Below are positions 8,083-18,196 of a DNA stretch of 64,000 nt, one piece after another (positions within the stretch are counted from its first letter, which is position 1; each line of letters begins with the position of its first letter). A model generated the notes under the pieces. It was given only the letters and a program-made list of their open reading frames with translations, had not been told where the DNA came from and did no database searches. Made by a program: the position numbers and the translations under genes. Source of the stretch: an uncultured Clostridium sp. (GTDB lineage: Bacteria > Bacillota_I > Bacilli_A > RF39 > UBA660); NCBI GenBank assembly GCA_947427095.1, contig CANEGO010000001.1, positions 1 to 64,000 of the forward strand, in the 5' to 3' direction.

Positions 8083-10268
8083 TATTCATCGCCTCCTGAT
8101 GGTACAAAAGCCCAGCCTTTATTTGTTCCACTTTGTAGTGCTACTATCTTAATTGGATTCATGGATATTTGAGTCTTGGCTTTTAGTTTTTCTACTTCTG
8201 TGGTATCTCCATTTAATGAGAACACTCTCGTTATCTCGTTATTAACTTTGGCGTATCCAGAAAATTCCATCGGACTCATAACTGTGTAACTTCCATCATA
8301 GACATTTGATTTTACAATCACGCCACTCGATGTGATGTTTACCTGGGTATTTAGGATTTCTCCGTAGGCTTGTTGGTATGGAGTTTTCATTACTCCCACA
8401 TTACACATATTATCCGTGAATGTTGCATCACTATTTGCTGAACCATAAAGCTCGACAAAATAAAAGGACTGCTTTGGTAGTAATCCTTTGAGTAAATATT
8501 CTTTATAGAACGATTCTTCATTCTCGCCTAACTGTATGATGTAACTTTCGACATCGTTATACACTTTAAAGTAACAACTTCCTTGAAGTCCTTTTTTTAT
8601 AATAGTAGAAAAAGTGTAATAAGTTTTTTGTGCCTGTGGTATATCTTCAGTATCGGCTTTTACTGTTATCTTCTGTTTAATCTTTCCGCCATTAAAGACA
8701 AACGCTCCGCCACTTTGACTTCCGTTGAGTGTTAAGTCGGCGTTGCTAATATGTGCAACTCCACCTTCATATTCCCAACTTTGAAATCCAGCAAACCCTA
8801 CACTATTTAAAATCAAGTTAGATCCTCCGGAGTGTTGGATGTCGAACTTGAACCCCTCAATATCTAACTGCAAACTATGGAGCGTGTCCGCGAGTCCTAC
8901 TATTCTTTCAATTGACATTTGACCTGCTGTGATAAAGTCAGCAACAATTTTCCCATCTGCGGTCATAGCAATTCCATAAGGACCACTTATTCCTGTTGAT
9001 GAGTATCCTAATCCGTTGATGTTCCATCTCCATACTTTCTCGGCTTCGGTCGGATTCTCATTGTCCATTATAAATAATTCGTTGCGTGTCTTATAAACAT
9101 AGCCTCCCATAGCATTAACGATTTGGCTCGTTGCATTTTGTTTGGCATTATTTAAAACATTAACATCTATCTGTTCTAATTTCTTTATAAGAGCATTTGT
9201 ATTATTGATGAAACTGCCTTTTTTCGTATCGCTATTCGATAGTTCGAATTCGGTATATTTCTTGGCTAGGACATCGTAGGTTGTCGATACTACTTTTAAT
9301 CTTTCATGAAGGTTTAAATGTGGTACGATAGCTGTCACGAAATCTCCTAGGTATATTTTTTCCATGGTCTTGTAGAGCCTCTTGTATTCCTCGGTTTTGG
9401 ATAACTCTAAAAAGTCCACTTGAATTGTTATAACTGGTTTATCGATTCCTTGGTTATATTGGTCGTATGTCGCCTGTCGTAATTGCTCGAGTGCCATCTC
9501 CTGGGTAATTCCATTTTCTTCATCGATTTGTATTTCCGAGAATTCTATCTTTTGAATTTTAGGATGTATGTAGTTTTCAATAAGTGGACTATCGATGAAA
9601 AGTTCTGGAAGTAATAAACCATCGAACCCTTGCGGATAAATCCTTGTAACTACACCTGTGATATCGATATCCCATGTAATTTCTTTCATGTTCTTTCCGT
9701 ATCTGATTTGAACTCCTCGATCTTGCCCCTTATTCATATTCATGGCAAAGTGCTTGTTATTCCTATGAAGTTCTCCACCCCATCTATTTATGAAGGAGTT
9801 GTCATCTCCTAGAACTGATGCTACGAAATTCTTTCGCACATATCTTGCACTAGCGACTTTTTGAATATCAGAAGAACAAGAGAAGTCATTGGCATACACT
9901 GTTCTTTGTAACATCCACTTTAGGGCTGCATCTCCGTTCTTATCAGTGGGCGAAACATCCACAAGAAAGTTATCAGAGAGATCATAGAATATGTGCGTGG
10001 CATACACTTTTATTCTCTTTAGTTGCTTGGATATTAGTTTAATTCTGAATAATTGGTCCTCGCCACTAGGGTTTCCAACTGGTGCTTTTATGATATTTTC
10101 TTCTATGAGATATTCTATCAATGCCCCACCGATTGGGTATTCTAGCTCGATGTCATATTGTCCATTTAAAACCTCAGTACAAGTACAAGTAAGAACATCT
10201 CTTAAAATTCCGTATCCGTTATGTTCGAAGTTTACTTCATTTTTCTCATAGATTCTTATCATAGCCAT
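8082..10268 (-). CDS. phage tail-associated (Tal/prophage endopeptidase-tail) protein
   Basis: position after Dit; ILRDVLTCTCTEVLNGQYDIELEYPIGG N-terminal region typical of minor structural proteins. Confidence 0.85.
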   Translation of the reverse strand: MAMIRIYEKNEVNFEHNGYGILRDVLTCTCTEVLNGQYDIELEYPIGGALIEYLIEENIIKAPVGNPSGEDQLFRIKLISKQLKRIKVYATHIFYDLSDNFLVDVSPTDKNGDAALKWMLQRTVYANDFSCSSDIQKVASARYVRKNFVASVLGDDNSFINRWGGELHRNNKHFAMNMNKGQDRGVQIRYGKNMKEITWDIDITGVVTRIYPQGFDGLLLPELFIDSPLIENYIHPKIQKIEFSEIQIDEENGITQEMALEQLRQATYDQYNQGIDKPVITIQVDFLELSKTEEYKRLYKTMEKIYLGDFVTAIVPHLNLHERLKVVSTTYDVLAKKYTEFELSNSDTKKGSFINNTNALIKKLEQIDVNVLNNAKQNATSQIVNAMGGYVYKTRNELFIMDNENPTEAEKVWRWNINGLGYSSTGISGPYGIAMTADGKIVADFITAGQMSIERIVGLADTLHSLQLDIEGFKFDIQHSGGSNLILNSVGFAGFQSWEYEGGVAHISNADLTLNGSQSGGAFVFNGGKIKQKITVKADTEDIPQAQKTYYTFSTIIKKGLQGSCYFKVYNDVESYIIQLGENEESFYKEYLLKGLLPKQSFYFVELYGSANSDATFTDNMCNVGVMKTPYQQAYGEILNTQVNITSSGVIVKSNVYDGSYTVMSPMEFSGYAKVNNEITRVFSLNGDTTEVEKLKAKTQISMNPIKIVALQSGTNKGWAFVPSGGDE

Positions 10269-11062
10269 AAACTCCTATATTCGATATTCATTTGTATGAA
10301 CTCGGATGGTTCTTCGCATAAAATACTGATTGTATTTTCTCCTGGAGTTAACACTGGGAAATCTCCAACCATATGACTATTCATATTCGTTCCTATCTCA
10401 TCTGTGACATTCATAAGTTCTCCATCTATAACTATCGGACTTTCAAGGTCTGTAAAATGCATGATCGTGTTATTGATATGGATTTCTATATCTCCACTTG
10501 CCTCCAAGTAAATTTTAGGATGCGTGTCGTAAAATGATACCACATCTATTACTTGCTCGTCCTCTACTGTTATTGGTATTACTGTGGGTAATACTGATTT
10601 GGCGAAAGGTTGCACCTCGAATGTTATCATAAACCTACGATACCTTTTAAACAGGCGTTCTATCGGTATTGCATTGATAATTGTTGCCTCGTAATAATAG
10701 TTAGGATAATCAGAAAAGATTAAATCTCCATGTCCATCGAGCCACACTAATATATCCTGAATAAGTGCATCAATTTCTGCTTGAGATTTTCCATTAGGTG
10801 GTAAGAAGGTACACTCTATCTCTAGTGTTTTCCCATTATATGCATCTTCACTTTCAAATAAAAAACCATCGCGTCCGGGAACTGTGATGAGTTCCCCTCG
10901 GCGTTCTGGTTTTGTTCTTGGTGGCAATTTCAAAAGTGATATACCCATCTCTCTTGAGTTTTTACCCTTAAAAATAAAATATGGTTTCACTTTTCTATCC
11001 TCCATTTCCAAGTAATTCTTTTTTAGCGATGTATTCCATCTCTGACATAAGTTTCTCGACAT
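10259..11062 (-). CDS. distal tail protein (Dit-like); start probably internal near 11005
   Basis: FIFKGKNSREMGISLLKLPPRTKPERRGELITVPGRDGFLFE; RLFKRYRRFMITFEVQPFAKS. Confidence 0.85.
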   Translation of the reverse strand: MSRNLCQRWNTSLKKNYLEMEDRKVKPYFIFKGKNSREMGISLLKLPPRTKPERRGELITVPGRDGFLFESEDAYNGKTLEIECTFLPPNGKSQAEIDALIQDILVWLDGHGDLIFSDYPNYYYEATIINAIPIERLFKRYRRFMITFEVQPFAKSVLPTVIPITVEDEQVIDVVSFYDTHPKIYLEASGDIEIHINNTIMHFTDLESPIVIDGELMNVTDEIGTNMNSHMVGDFPVLTPGENTISILCEEPSEFIQMNIEYRSLWL

Positions 11063-13649
11063 CTTCTTCTCGGTTATTCTCGAAATGCTCTATTGTTAAG
11101 TAAATATTAACATTTTTATTCGTTGTATTCTTGGTTGTATTGTTTACCTGTGATGTCGTATTGTTTTTCTTTGGATTTAACCCACGAAGTTCATAATCGA
11201 GTCCATCTGGTACAAAGTTCATCGTATTCATTAAATTGTCCATGGAGTCCTCTACCTTATCAAGGTTATTATCAACACCAATTGCGAGTCCTTCATCGAT
11301 ATTCTCTCCAAATCCCATGAACACTCTTGATGGAGAGTTAATTCCGAAGAATTTCTTAAATGCATTGATAGCGCCCTTCGCTATACTTTTCATCGTTTCA
11401 ACGACCAGGTCTTTCGCAGCTTTAAGTCCTTTTACTAATCCATCAATGATTGACTTTCCAATTGAGCCCCAGTCGATTTGAGTAAACGCTTTAAAAATTG
11501 CCGAGATGATTTGAGGTATCGCCTCTACGATTTTTGGGATTGCCTTCACTAGCCCTTGAGCGAGTGCCACGATCAACTTTATCCCTGTGTCGATTAGCAT
11601 AGGCAAATTTTGAACTATAAAATCAATCAAGCGGAGAATTACGTTCAGAATTCCATCGATGATTTTGTCGATGTTATTTACGATTCCTTGAGTTAGTGCA
11701 AGGAGCAATTTCAGACCTGTTTGTAAAATTAAAGGCAAATTGTCTATAATTTTGTTCACGACCATAAAAATCACATCTAGGATTTTCGATAGTAGTTGGT
11801 CGACATTGTCAGTGATTCCCTGGGCGAGTGTTACGATTATTGAAATCGCCCCATCGATTAGAACTGGCACATTCGCTAGAATTACATCTAGGAGTGTCAT
11901 CAGTAAGTCTAATCCGAGTGGTATCAAACGTGGAATTTCCGCGGTTATCATATCGACAAATCCACTAATAATTGTCGGTGCTTTTTCAATTGCTATTGTA
12001 AGGAATTTATCGAGTTGTTCTCCGAATTGACTTTGTGCGAGTCCTAGTCCTGCTAGGAGTAATCCTACTATCGCAAATGGTCCTACTAGCTTCATCGCAA
12101 GTGTAGCGACCTTTTGAAGTTTGGATGCTCCGGCTGTTGCAATCGTTCCTAGTTTAGAAAATGCCTGTTGCACCTTACTTAGCATTGGAGACAAGGCTGT
12201 TCCTATCTTCTGTGTCATTGGTGCAAAAAAGCCACTTATCTTGCTTGTAAGTGGTGCTATCTTGTTCGAGATGGCATCTCCTACTGTTCCTAGGAAAGGA
12301 ATTTTACTTACGAACTTATCAATGGCACTTACACACGATGTTCCCATATGTGATGAGAACTCTTTTAATCCTTTACCTGCTACTCCGATTTTCTTCGCCA
12401 TCATATCGATTCCAGAGTATGCCGAAGATACACCTTTTGTAAGTTTACCAAGAACTACGAGTCCTGGTCCAATAGACGCAGCAAATGCTCCCATTTTAAG
12501 AACTGTCATCTGGGTTTCTTGATCCATGGTCGTAAACTTGGCAATCAAACCATTAACGACTTGTATCATCTTTGTTGCCTGTGGCAAGATGTTATTTCCT
12601 AGAACTGTTGCGAGTTCTTTCATGCCTTCGGTCAATATTCTTGTTTGGTTAGCGAACCCCTGGTTTGTTCTTGCAAAGTCGCCACTAGCATTCTTCGTAA
12701 CTTCTGTAACATAACCTAAACGGAGCATGACTTTTTCTTGTTGGTTCATGTCTTTGATGCTCTTTTTAATTCCTGCCGATTTTGCATATTCGGTCAGGTT
12801 GGTTTCAGTCATTACGATTCCGTATTTCTTTAAGGCTTCGGTTTCTCCTGTGAATATTGCAGCAAGAGCGACTTGCGCCATCTCTTGGCTTGTATTTTTA
12901 AATGATGCCATGTCTGCACTTAACTGAACGAGTTTCATGGAAACATCGGCGGCTTTATCCTTAGTTAGTCCTAGGGCTGTTGCCATATCTCCATAAAGTG
13001 CTGCACCATCTAATGCACTTTGTTTTGACAATCCCATTGCTGTTAGGGATGTGTCACTCCATTTCATAATGGTGTCCGTACAATCTCCGAATACTACTTC
13101 GGTCTTACTTACTGTTTCTTCTAAATCGGACGCCATCTTAACGCCTGCTACGGTTGCAGCTATAAGTGGTGTCGTTAGTTTTGTAGTAAGGCTATTTCCT
13201 AGTCTTTCTACTCTATCTCCAAATGTGAAAAGTTTGGAGTTGATGGAGTCAACCTTTTTACTAAAATTATCAAGGAGTGATGGTTGTTGTTTCAGTTGCT
13301 CTTTGACTTCTCGTAGTTCTTGCTCCATCTTATTCAATGCGGTTGTCGCATTGTTCATTTTAATTTCTAAATTTTGGGTAGCATTGGCATCTTCGCCTTT
13401 AGTCTTTACTGACTCCTCATAGGCTTTTCGTAATCCCTCTACCTTCTTTTTTTGAAGTTCGATTTTTTCGGATAAACTTGACGCCTTGGTTTTTAATTGC
13501 TCGGATGTATTACCAAAGTTTTTGGTGCTACTTTGGGCTACCTTTAATTCACTATCTAATATTTTTAATTGCTTATCGATTCTTTGGACTCCGGCTTCGA
13601 ATTCCTTTGAGTCGAATAGCATTCCGACTTTAAGTTTCCAATTCGCCAT
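10995..13649 (-). CDS. tail tape measure protein
   Basis: 884 aa, N-terminal coiled coil, hydrophobic repeats, FFGINSPSRVFMGFGENIDEGLAIGV motif. Confidence 0.92.
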   Translation of the reverse strand: MANWKLKVGMLFDSKEFEAGVQRIDKQLKILDSELKVAQSSTKNFGNTSEQLKTKASSLSEKIELQKKKVEGLRKAYEESVKTKGEDANATQNLEIKMNNATTALNKMEQELREVKEQLKQQPSLLDNFSKKVDSINSKLFTFGDRVERLGNSLTTKLTTPLIAATVAGVKMASDLEETVSKTEVVFGDCTDTIMKWSDTSLTAMGLSKQSALDGAALYGDMATALGLTKDKAADVSMKLVQLSADMASFKNTSQEMAQVALAAIFTGETEALKKYGIVMTETNLTEYAKSAGIKKSIKDMNQQEKVMLRLGYVTEVTKNASGDFARTNQGFANQTRILTEGMKELATVLGNNILPQATKMIQVVNGLIAKFTTMDQETQMTVLKMGAFAASIGPGLVVLGKLTKGVSSAYSGIDMMAKKIGVAGKGLKEFSSHMGTSCVSAIDKFVSKIPFLGTVGDAISNKIAPLTSKISGFFAPMTQKIGTALSPMLSKVQQAFSKLGTIATAGASKLQKVATLAMKLVGPFAIVGLLLAGLGLAQSQFGEQLDKFLTIAIEKAPTIISGFVDMITAEIPRLIPLGLDLLMTLLDVILANVPVLIDGAISIIVTLAQGITDNVDQLLSKILDVIFMVVNKIIDNLPLILQTGLKLLLALTQGIVNNIDKIIDGILNVILRLIDFIVQNLPMLIDTGIKLIVALAQGLVKAIPKIVEAIPQIISAIFKAFTQIDWGSIGKSIIDGLVKGLKAAKDLVVETMKSIAKGAINAFKKFFGINSPSRVFMGFGENIDEGLAIGVDNNLDKVEDSMDNLMNTMNFVPDGLDYELRGLNPKKNNTTSQVNNTTKNTTNKNVNIYLTIEHFENNREEDVEKLMSEMEYIAKKELLGNGG

Positions 13650-13668
13650 TTCAGTTTTCCTTTCTTAA

Positions 13669-14270
13669 TTAGAAAACATCATCAATGTAACCGAACTGTA
13701 CCTCACTTTCCGGACCATCATTTTCATCGGTTTTAAATCTTGCATAAATTCTCGATTTAATTACCAATTGCTTTGGTGTACTTCTCCAAAACTCATCATC
13801 ATCCATTTTGAGAATTTCTTTACCTAAATAATAAAGCCATTCCCAGTCTATTCCGCTCTGCGTGGTTGATGATCCGGATGTTCGTTTTTTGTTGACGCTT
13901 CCTTTTCATCTTCCTCGCCCTCCTCGAACGCATTATTGATTAGTTTTGTGATTGCCCTTTCAATTGTTGTAAAATTGTTCATGTCAATTAGTCTACCAAC
14001 TTCGAACTCGGTTAAGCTTTCATCGGTAGATTTCAACACAGCATATAAAAATGACCTAACGGCTTTTAGTTTTTTCTTCTTTAATTCTGCTATGGCGATT
14101 TGTAATGAACCGAAGATATCTTCTAGTTCTGCCATCGCATTAAGGTCGAAGTTCATCTCGTACTTCTTACCTTTCAATTCGATTGTCGTTGTTTGAACTT
14201 GTAAGTCCTTTCCAGTCACTCTCTTTTGTCCATTGTAATTGTTATTACGATGTTTTTTATTCTTACTCAT
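13669..14270 (-). CDS. tail assembly chaperone gpGT-like fusion made by -1 frameshift (downstream T ORF ~13669-13883)
   Basis: downstream frame translates to RTSGSSTTQSGIDWEWLYYLGKEILKMDDDEFWRSTPKQLVIKSRIYARFKTDENDGPESEVQFGYIDDVF*; slippery A_AAA_AAC at 13884-13890. Confidence 0.8.
13848..14270 (-). CDS. tail assembly chaperone gpG-like
   Basis: KYEMNFDLNAMAELEDIFGSLQIAI; position between major tail protein and tape measure. Confidence 0.85.
   Translation of the reverse strand: MSKNKKHRNNNYNGQKRVTGKDLQVQTTTIELKGKKYEMNFDLNAMAELEDIFGSLQIAIAELKKKKLKAVRSFLYAVLKSTDESLTEFEVGRLIDMNNFTTIERAITKLINNAFEEGEEDEKEASTKNEHPDHQPRRAE
13884..13890 (-). promoter_or_regulatory. -1 programmed ribosomal frameshift heptamer A AAA AAC
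   Basis: in frame as acA AAA AAC gaa (..ST K N E..). Confidence 0.85.
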
Positions 14271-14283
14271 GATTTGTTCCTTT

Positions 14284-14901
14284 CTACTCGCTTGGAGTTA
14301 CCTCACTTGGTTCTTGCACTGATGTAAAGAAGTTTTTAATCTTTTCAGCATCTGCACCAGTTGCATCGGTATCTAGCATTAATCTCCAGTTACCATCACT
14401 ATCTCGATCGTAGAACTTACCCTTAATCTTGGTAGTCTTACTGTTAGGTTTTTCTCCTTTGGTTTCGTATTCATCTTCGATTTCAGAGAATTTTCCTTTG
14501 TATAAAACACAATAGCGATACACAGGATTTGCTTTTGTACTATTCGATTTTTCACTTCTAAATAAAAGGGCTAGTTTTGGTGGTAAGTCACTACTATTTT
14601 CTACTAACTCTCCATTATGGTATCTCTTACCTAGAAGTAATGCACGATGTTCTAGTGTAAGTGCGTTTTGTTCGATTTCTACCTCGCATCCTGCGAATGC
14701 TGATAGTTCATCTTCCACCCCATCATCACTATACAATGTTTCACTATTCACACTTGGTGTAATCTTTGCAGTGATGGCACGGCTTATTTTTACTGGTACT
14801 TTATAAACTGTTCCACTAATTCCATCACTTTCGATTAGTGCAACGTGGACATCTTTAAGACCTATCTGTCTTGGTACTACTGATTTGTCAGCTACAGGCA
14901 T
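14284..14901 (-). CDS. major tail protein (start set at MPVADKSVVPRQIGLKDV)
   Basis: phi13-type major tail protein signature IGLKDVHVALIESD. Confidence 0.85.
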   Translation of the reverse strand: MPVADKSVVPRQIGLKDVHVALIESDGISGTVYKVPVKISRAITAKITPSVNSETLYSDDGVEDELSAFAGCEVEIEQNALTLEHRALLLGKRYHNGELVENSSDLPPKLALLFRSEKSNSTKANPVYRYCVLYKGKFSEIEDEYETKGEKPNSKTTKIKGKFYDRDSDGNWRLMLDTDATGADAEKIKNFFTSVQEPSEVTPSE

Positions 14902-14902
14902 C

Positions 14903-15241
14903 TTATTCAACCTCCTTTGTATTTTCCAATTTGAACCGGAATGCCTTATGATACATTTTTGTATCTTTTTCGTATAAATCTTCTTCATCATCTAGGTAGA
15001 AGTCCTCGGACTCCATGGCATCGATGATTTGTTTTTCTAAATGTTTGTATTTTGGATTTTTAGTCCATAGGTCAACTTGTACGATATAAATTGCTCGGTT
15101 GACCTCATCTTCTGAATACTCGTATTCGTAGTCGTATTCAAAAAATGTGATATAAGTTTCTGGTGGATTTATAATCTCCTGGTATCCACTTGTAATGTCT
15201 AGGAGATTAAGTGCTTTCTTTGTTTTCTCTCGTATTGTCAT
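14903..15241 (-). CDS. phage tail completion/terminator-like protein
   Basis: synteny between HK97 gp10-like and major tail protein. Confidence 0.7.
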   Translation of the reverse strand: MTIREKTKKALNLLDITSGYQEIINPPETYITFFEYDYEYEYSEDEVNRAIYIVQVDLWTKNPKYKHLEKQIIDAMESEDFYLDDEEDLYEKDTKMYHKAFRFKLENTKEVE

Positions 15242-15657
15242 AGTCCTAGTTCCTTTCGTACTCTCTCCGAGAACACATTAAAGCATTGATTCTTATTCTT
15301 ACTCATCGATTTGTTCATGAATGGTTTCTTTGGATATTTACTATTCGAAGTTCCCCATTCAGAAAACTTGGCATAGAAGTAATCACTTCGATCAGACTTT
15401 TCCCATCCATATTCGATGGCACGATATCCGTTCTCTCGGACTAATTTTAAAGGAATATTGTCTGCCATGTGACCACTTCCATATTTGCCTTGGTGTCCTT
15501 TCTTATCTCGAGGAGCTAGTTTTTGAGCATCCTTGTATGCTGGTTGTATTGCTTCCTCTAGGGCATCATCGATGACATTGCTTTCCAGAAGTTCGTTCAT
15601 TTTGTTTAAGTCATTTACGATGGCATCAAGTCCATCAAAATCAAGTCTTGCGGGCAT
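15238..15657 (-). CDS. HK97 gp10-like phage morphogenesis protein
   Basis: AQKLAPRDKKGHQGKYGSGHMADNI...FYAKFSEWGTSNSKYPKKPFM. Confidence 0.85.
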   Translation of the reverse strand: MPARLDFDGLDAIVNDLNKMNELLESNVIDDALEEAIQPAYKDAQKLAPRDKKGHQGKYGSGHMADNIPLKLVRENGYRAIEYGWEKSDRSDYFYAKFSEWGTSNSKYPKKPFMNKSMSKNKNQCFNVFSERVRKELGL

Positions 15658-15976
15658 AGAGTTTCTCGCCTTTCGTAATTAATTTGATGTAGTTCTCATC
15701 CACTTCACAGATGTCGAGTACCTCATATATGCGGTTCTCATACACTATTCGGATATCACTACTACATAGTGACTTGTAATTTTTGCGAATTGTCATATTC
15801 GTTTCGACTTGAGTAGTTATGGAGTTATCATCGTTCGTGGTTCTCACTATCTTATCTTCGAGTGATGCGAAGATCATACGAATAGGTTTCCATGTTTGAA
15901 CTGACACACCTTCGCTGTCATATTCTTGCTCGAACTTTTGGATTTCGATTTTCTTATCAAGTTTCCCCGGATTCAT
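15641..15976 (-). CDS. phage head closure / head-tail adaptor protein
   Basis: MNPGKLDKKIEIQKFEQ...W; SPP1 gp16-like. Confidence 0.85.
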   Translation of the reverse strand: MNPGKLDKKIEIQKFEQEYDSEGVSVQTWKPIRMIFASLEDKIVRTTNDDNSITTQVETNMTIRKNYKSLCSSDIRIVYENRIYEVLDICEVDENYIKLITKGEKLYARKT

Positions 15977-16247
15977 TATTCTCTATCGGACTGCAATATC
16001 TAATTTGAAAAATTATAGCATCCACACTGTGTTTTATTACATCGGTTACGACTCCGACAAGTGACCTGTTATCGTTCCAGTGTTCTATTAGAATTAACTG
16101 GGCGAGGTCGGTTAGTTCATTTGGCTTATAAGTTCCGATTGCATTCTCTAAATAAATCTTGGAGGCGGCAATCAAAGAACGAATAAACTCATCATCTTCA
16201 TCGTAGTCGATTCGTAGGTACTCTTTTGCTTTCTTTAAATCCACCAT
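15957..16247 (-). CDS. phage head-tail connector (gp6-like)
   Basis: MVDLKKAKEYLRIDYDEDDEFIRSLIAASKIYLENA. Confidence 0.88.
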   Translation of the reverse strand: MVDLKKAKEYLRIDYDEDDEFIRSLIAASKIYLENAIGTYKPNELTDLAQLILIEHWNDNRSLVGVVTDVIKHSVDAIIFQIRYCSPIENNESGET

Positions 16248-16297
16248 GGATTATCATCTCCCTTTTAAAATGTGAAAAGAGAAGCACTTGGCCTCTC

Positions 16298-17563
16298 TTA
16301 TTCTGTTGGTTCTCCTTCATTTCCACCTTCTGGCGTTACTGGAGTATTTTGTGGTTCTACTGATTGTGGTTGTGGTTGTGCTGGAGTTGTTTCTGTTACA
16401 TTTTTAACATAGACAACTGGTTTTTCTTTTGGTGCTGTAAGTTTGATATTAAGGTATGACTTAACATCTTTCGTTACAACGTCATCTCTTTGAATAGCAC
16501 GGATTAGAGTCAAGTTCTTTGTGAACCCCGCTTCTTTAGATACGGCTAGTGCCATTTCTTCTCGATCCATGAACTTCACGGCTTCTTCTAGGTTACCGAT
16601 ATAAACTGGAGATGCTCCATCTTCATCTTTGATATTTGTGTTTGCGTACACTTCGATATTGATTCCTGCTAGCATTTTCTTTGTTGGATCCTGTGGATTT
16701 GGTTGTAGAATTGGTTTTCCAGTAGCATCTACCCAGTTATCCATGATATCGAACCCATTTTGATTTGTTATGATGATTGCACCATTTAGTAATTCTGGGT
16801 CAAGTTTTGTATTGATTGCTGATTTAATCTCGGCATGGGTACTAGCGTTTAACTTGATACCATTTGCTTTCAATACTGCAAGGATTTTGCGGTTATCTGT
16901 GATAACTGACTTACGAGCAATCCATTTATTGATGTACTTAACAAGCCCACCTTTTTCATCTGATAAAAGTGTGTTACTGATTGGAAGGATTCCACCTTTA
17001 TCTGTGATAGCGAATTTTTGTTGTTTAAGTGTTGGTGATAACATTTCGCCAATTTCGGTTGCTTCTGTAATATCAACGAATGGCTCGATGGTATCTCCGT
17101 TTTCATAAACAAATGAACCACTTGTCGTGCTTGTTGTTTGAACATCTACGAATTGTTTTAGTGGTTTGTATTGTCTTTTTAACTCATTGATTTCTGTGTA
17201 GATGTCTTGCGGAATAATAACGGCTACACTGTTTTGATCGTCGCCTGGTGTCGTAGTTTCAACTAGAACATCTCTTTCTTCTTTCGTTAGATGTTTGCCT
17301 TGTAGGTATTTTACGAGTGCTGTTCTCGTTTCGACAAGCTTTTTCTTGGTTCTTGTTTCTTCAACTTCTACTACTTCATTCCCTTCACTTACTGTTTCTT
17401 CTAATTCTTGCATTTGTTCTTCTAGGATGATTTGGTCTTTGATTTCTTGAGCTTCTTTCGTAGCCTTCTGACCTTCCTCCACTTTACCTGCATCGATTAA
17501 CTCTCTAGCCTCTTTCAATTTGGCTGTTAAATTTCTTCTTAATTCAATTAACTTTTTATTCAT
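16298..17563 (-). CDS. HK97-family major capsid protein
   Basis: N-terminal coiled-coil delta region then capsid core KYINKWIARKSVITDNRKIL. Confidence 0.93.
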   Translation of the reverse strand: MNKKLIELRRNLTAKLKEARELIDAGKVEEGQKATKEAQEIKDQIILEEQMQELEETVSEGNEVVEVEETRTKKKLVETRTALVKYLQGKHLTKEERDVLVETTTPGDDQNSVAVIIPQDIYTEINELKRQYKPLKQFVDVQTTSTTSGSFVYENGDTIEPFVDITEATEIGEMLSPTLKQQKFAITDKGGILPISNTLLSDEKGGLVKYINKWIARKSVITDNRKILAVLKANGIKLNASTHAEIKSAINTKLDPELLNGAIIITNQNGFDIMDNWVDATGKPILQPNPQDPTKKMLAGINIEVYANTNIKDEDGASPVYIGNLEEAVKFMDREEMALAVSKEAGFTKNLTLIRAIQRDDVVTKDVKSYLNIKLTAPKEKPVVYVKNVTETTPAQPQPQSVEPQNTPVTPEGGNEGEPTE

Positions 17564-17578
17564 ATTTATCTCCCTTTT

Positions 17579-18196
17579 CTATATTTTTAGTAATTCAATC
17601 ATGGCATTTACTTGTGCCTTTTTGAGTTCTTCGAGAACTCTTTCTTCTCTGGTCTTTAAGTTATGTTCTTGTAGTAAAGACCTTTTTCCTACTTCACTGG
17701 TTGGATAAGCCGGAAATGGTGTAGGCGATATCTCTATAAGGTCGATATCTAAAAGTGTTCGCTCGTAGACATCTTCATCTTTCAAGTATTCCCACTTGTC
17801 GCCATTATCACGGATATAAAATCCAAATGACACACCATCGACATCTCCCCTTTTTATGGATTCGTATATATCTCTCGCTTGGCTAGAATTTGGTAGTTCT
17901 AATTCAAAGCGAAGTCCTATCTCATCTTCCACAAGTTCTAGGGTTCTCGATTTGGTACTTCCTAGAACAATGTCGGAGTTATGATTCCATAATGCTTTGA
18001 TGGTATTTTCTTCTAGGCTTTTAGCGAAGGCGCCCTTGGCGACTCTTTCGTACCACTCATCGTATAAAAGATGGCTACGTTCATTGAACTTTACGACATA
18101 TCCTTGGATTATCATCGATTCGCTATTCGTAGGGTTTTCTCTTATATGAATGTCCGTGGTAGGAATGTACCTAATTTCCTTGATCCTTTTCTCCAT
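17579..18196 (-). CDS. HK97-family prohead protease (start set at MEKRIKEI)
   Basis: IIQGYVVKFNERSHLLYDEWYERVAKGAF...LWNHNSDIVLGSTKSRTLEL. Confidence 0.92.
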   Translation of the reverse strand: MEKRIKEIRYIPTTDIHIRENPTNSESMIIQGYVVKFNERSHLLYDEWYERVAKGAFAKSLEENTIKALWNHNSDIVLGSTKSRTLELVEDEIGLRFELELPNSSQARDIYESIKRGDVDGVSFGFYIRDNGDKWEYLKDEDVYERTLLDIDLIEISPTPFPAYPTSEVGKRSLLQEHNLKTREERVLEELKKAQVNAMIELLKI

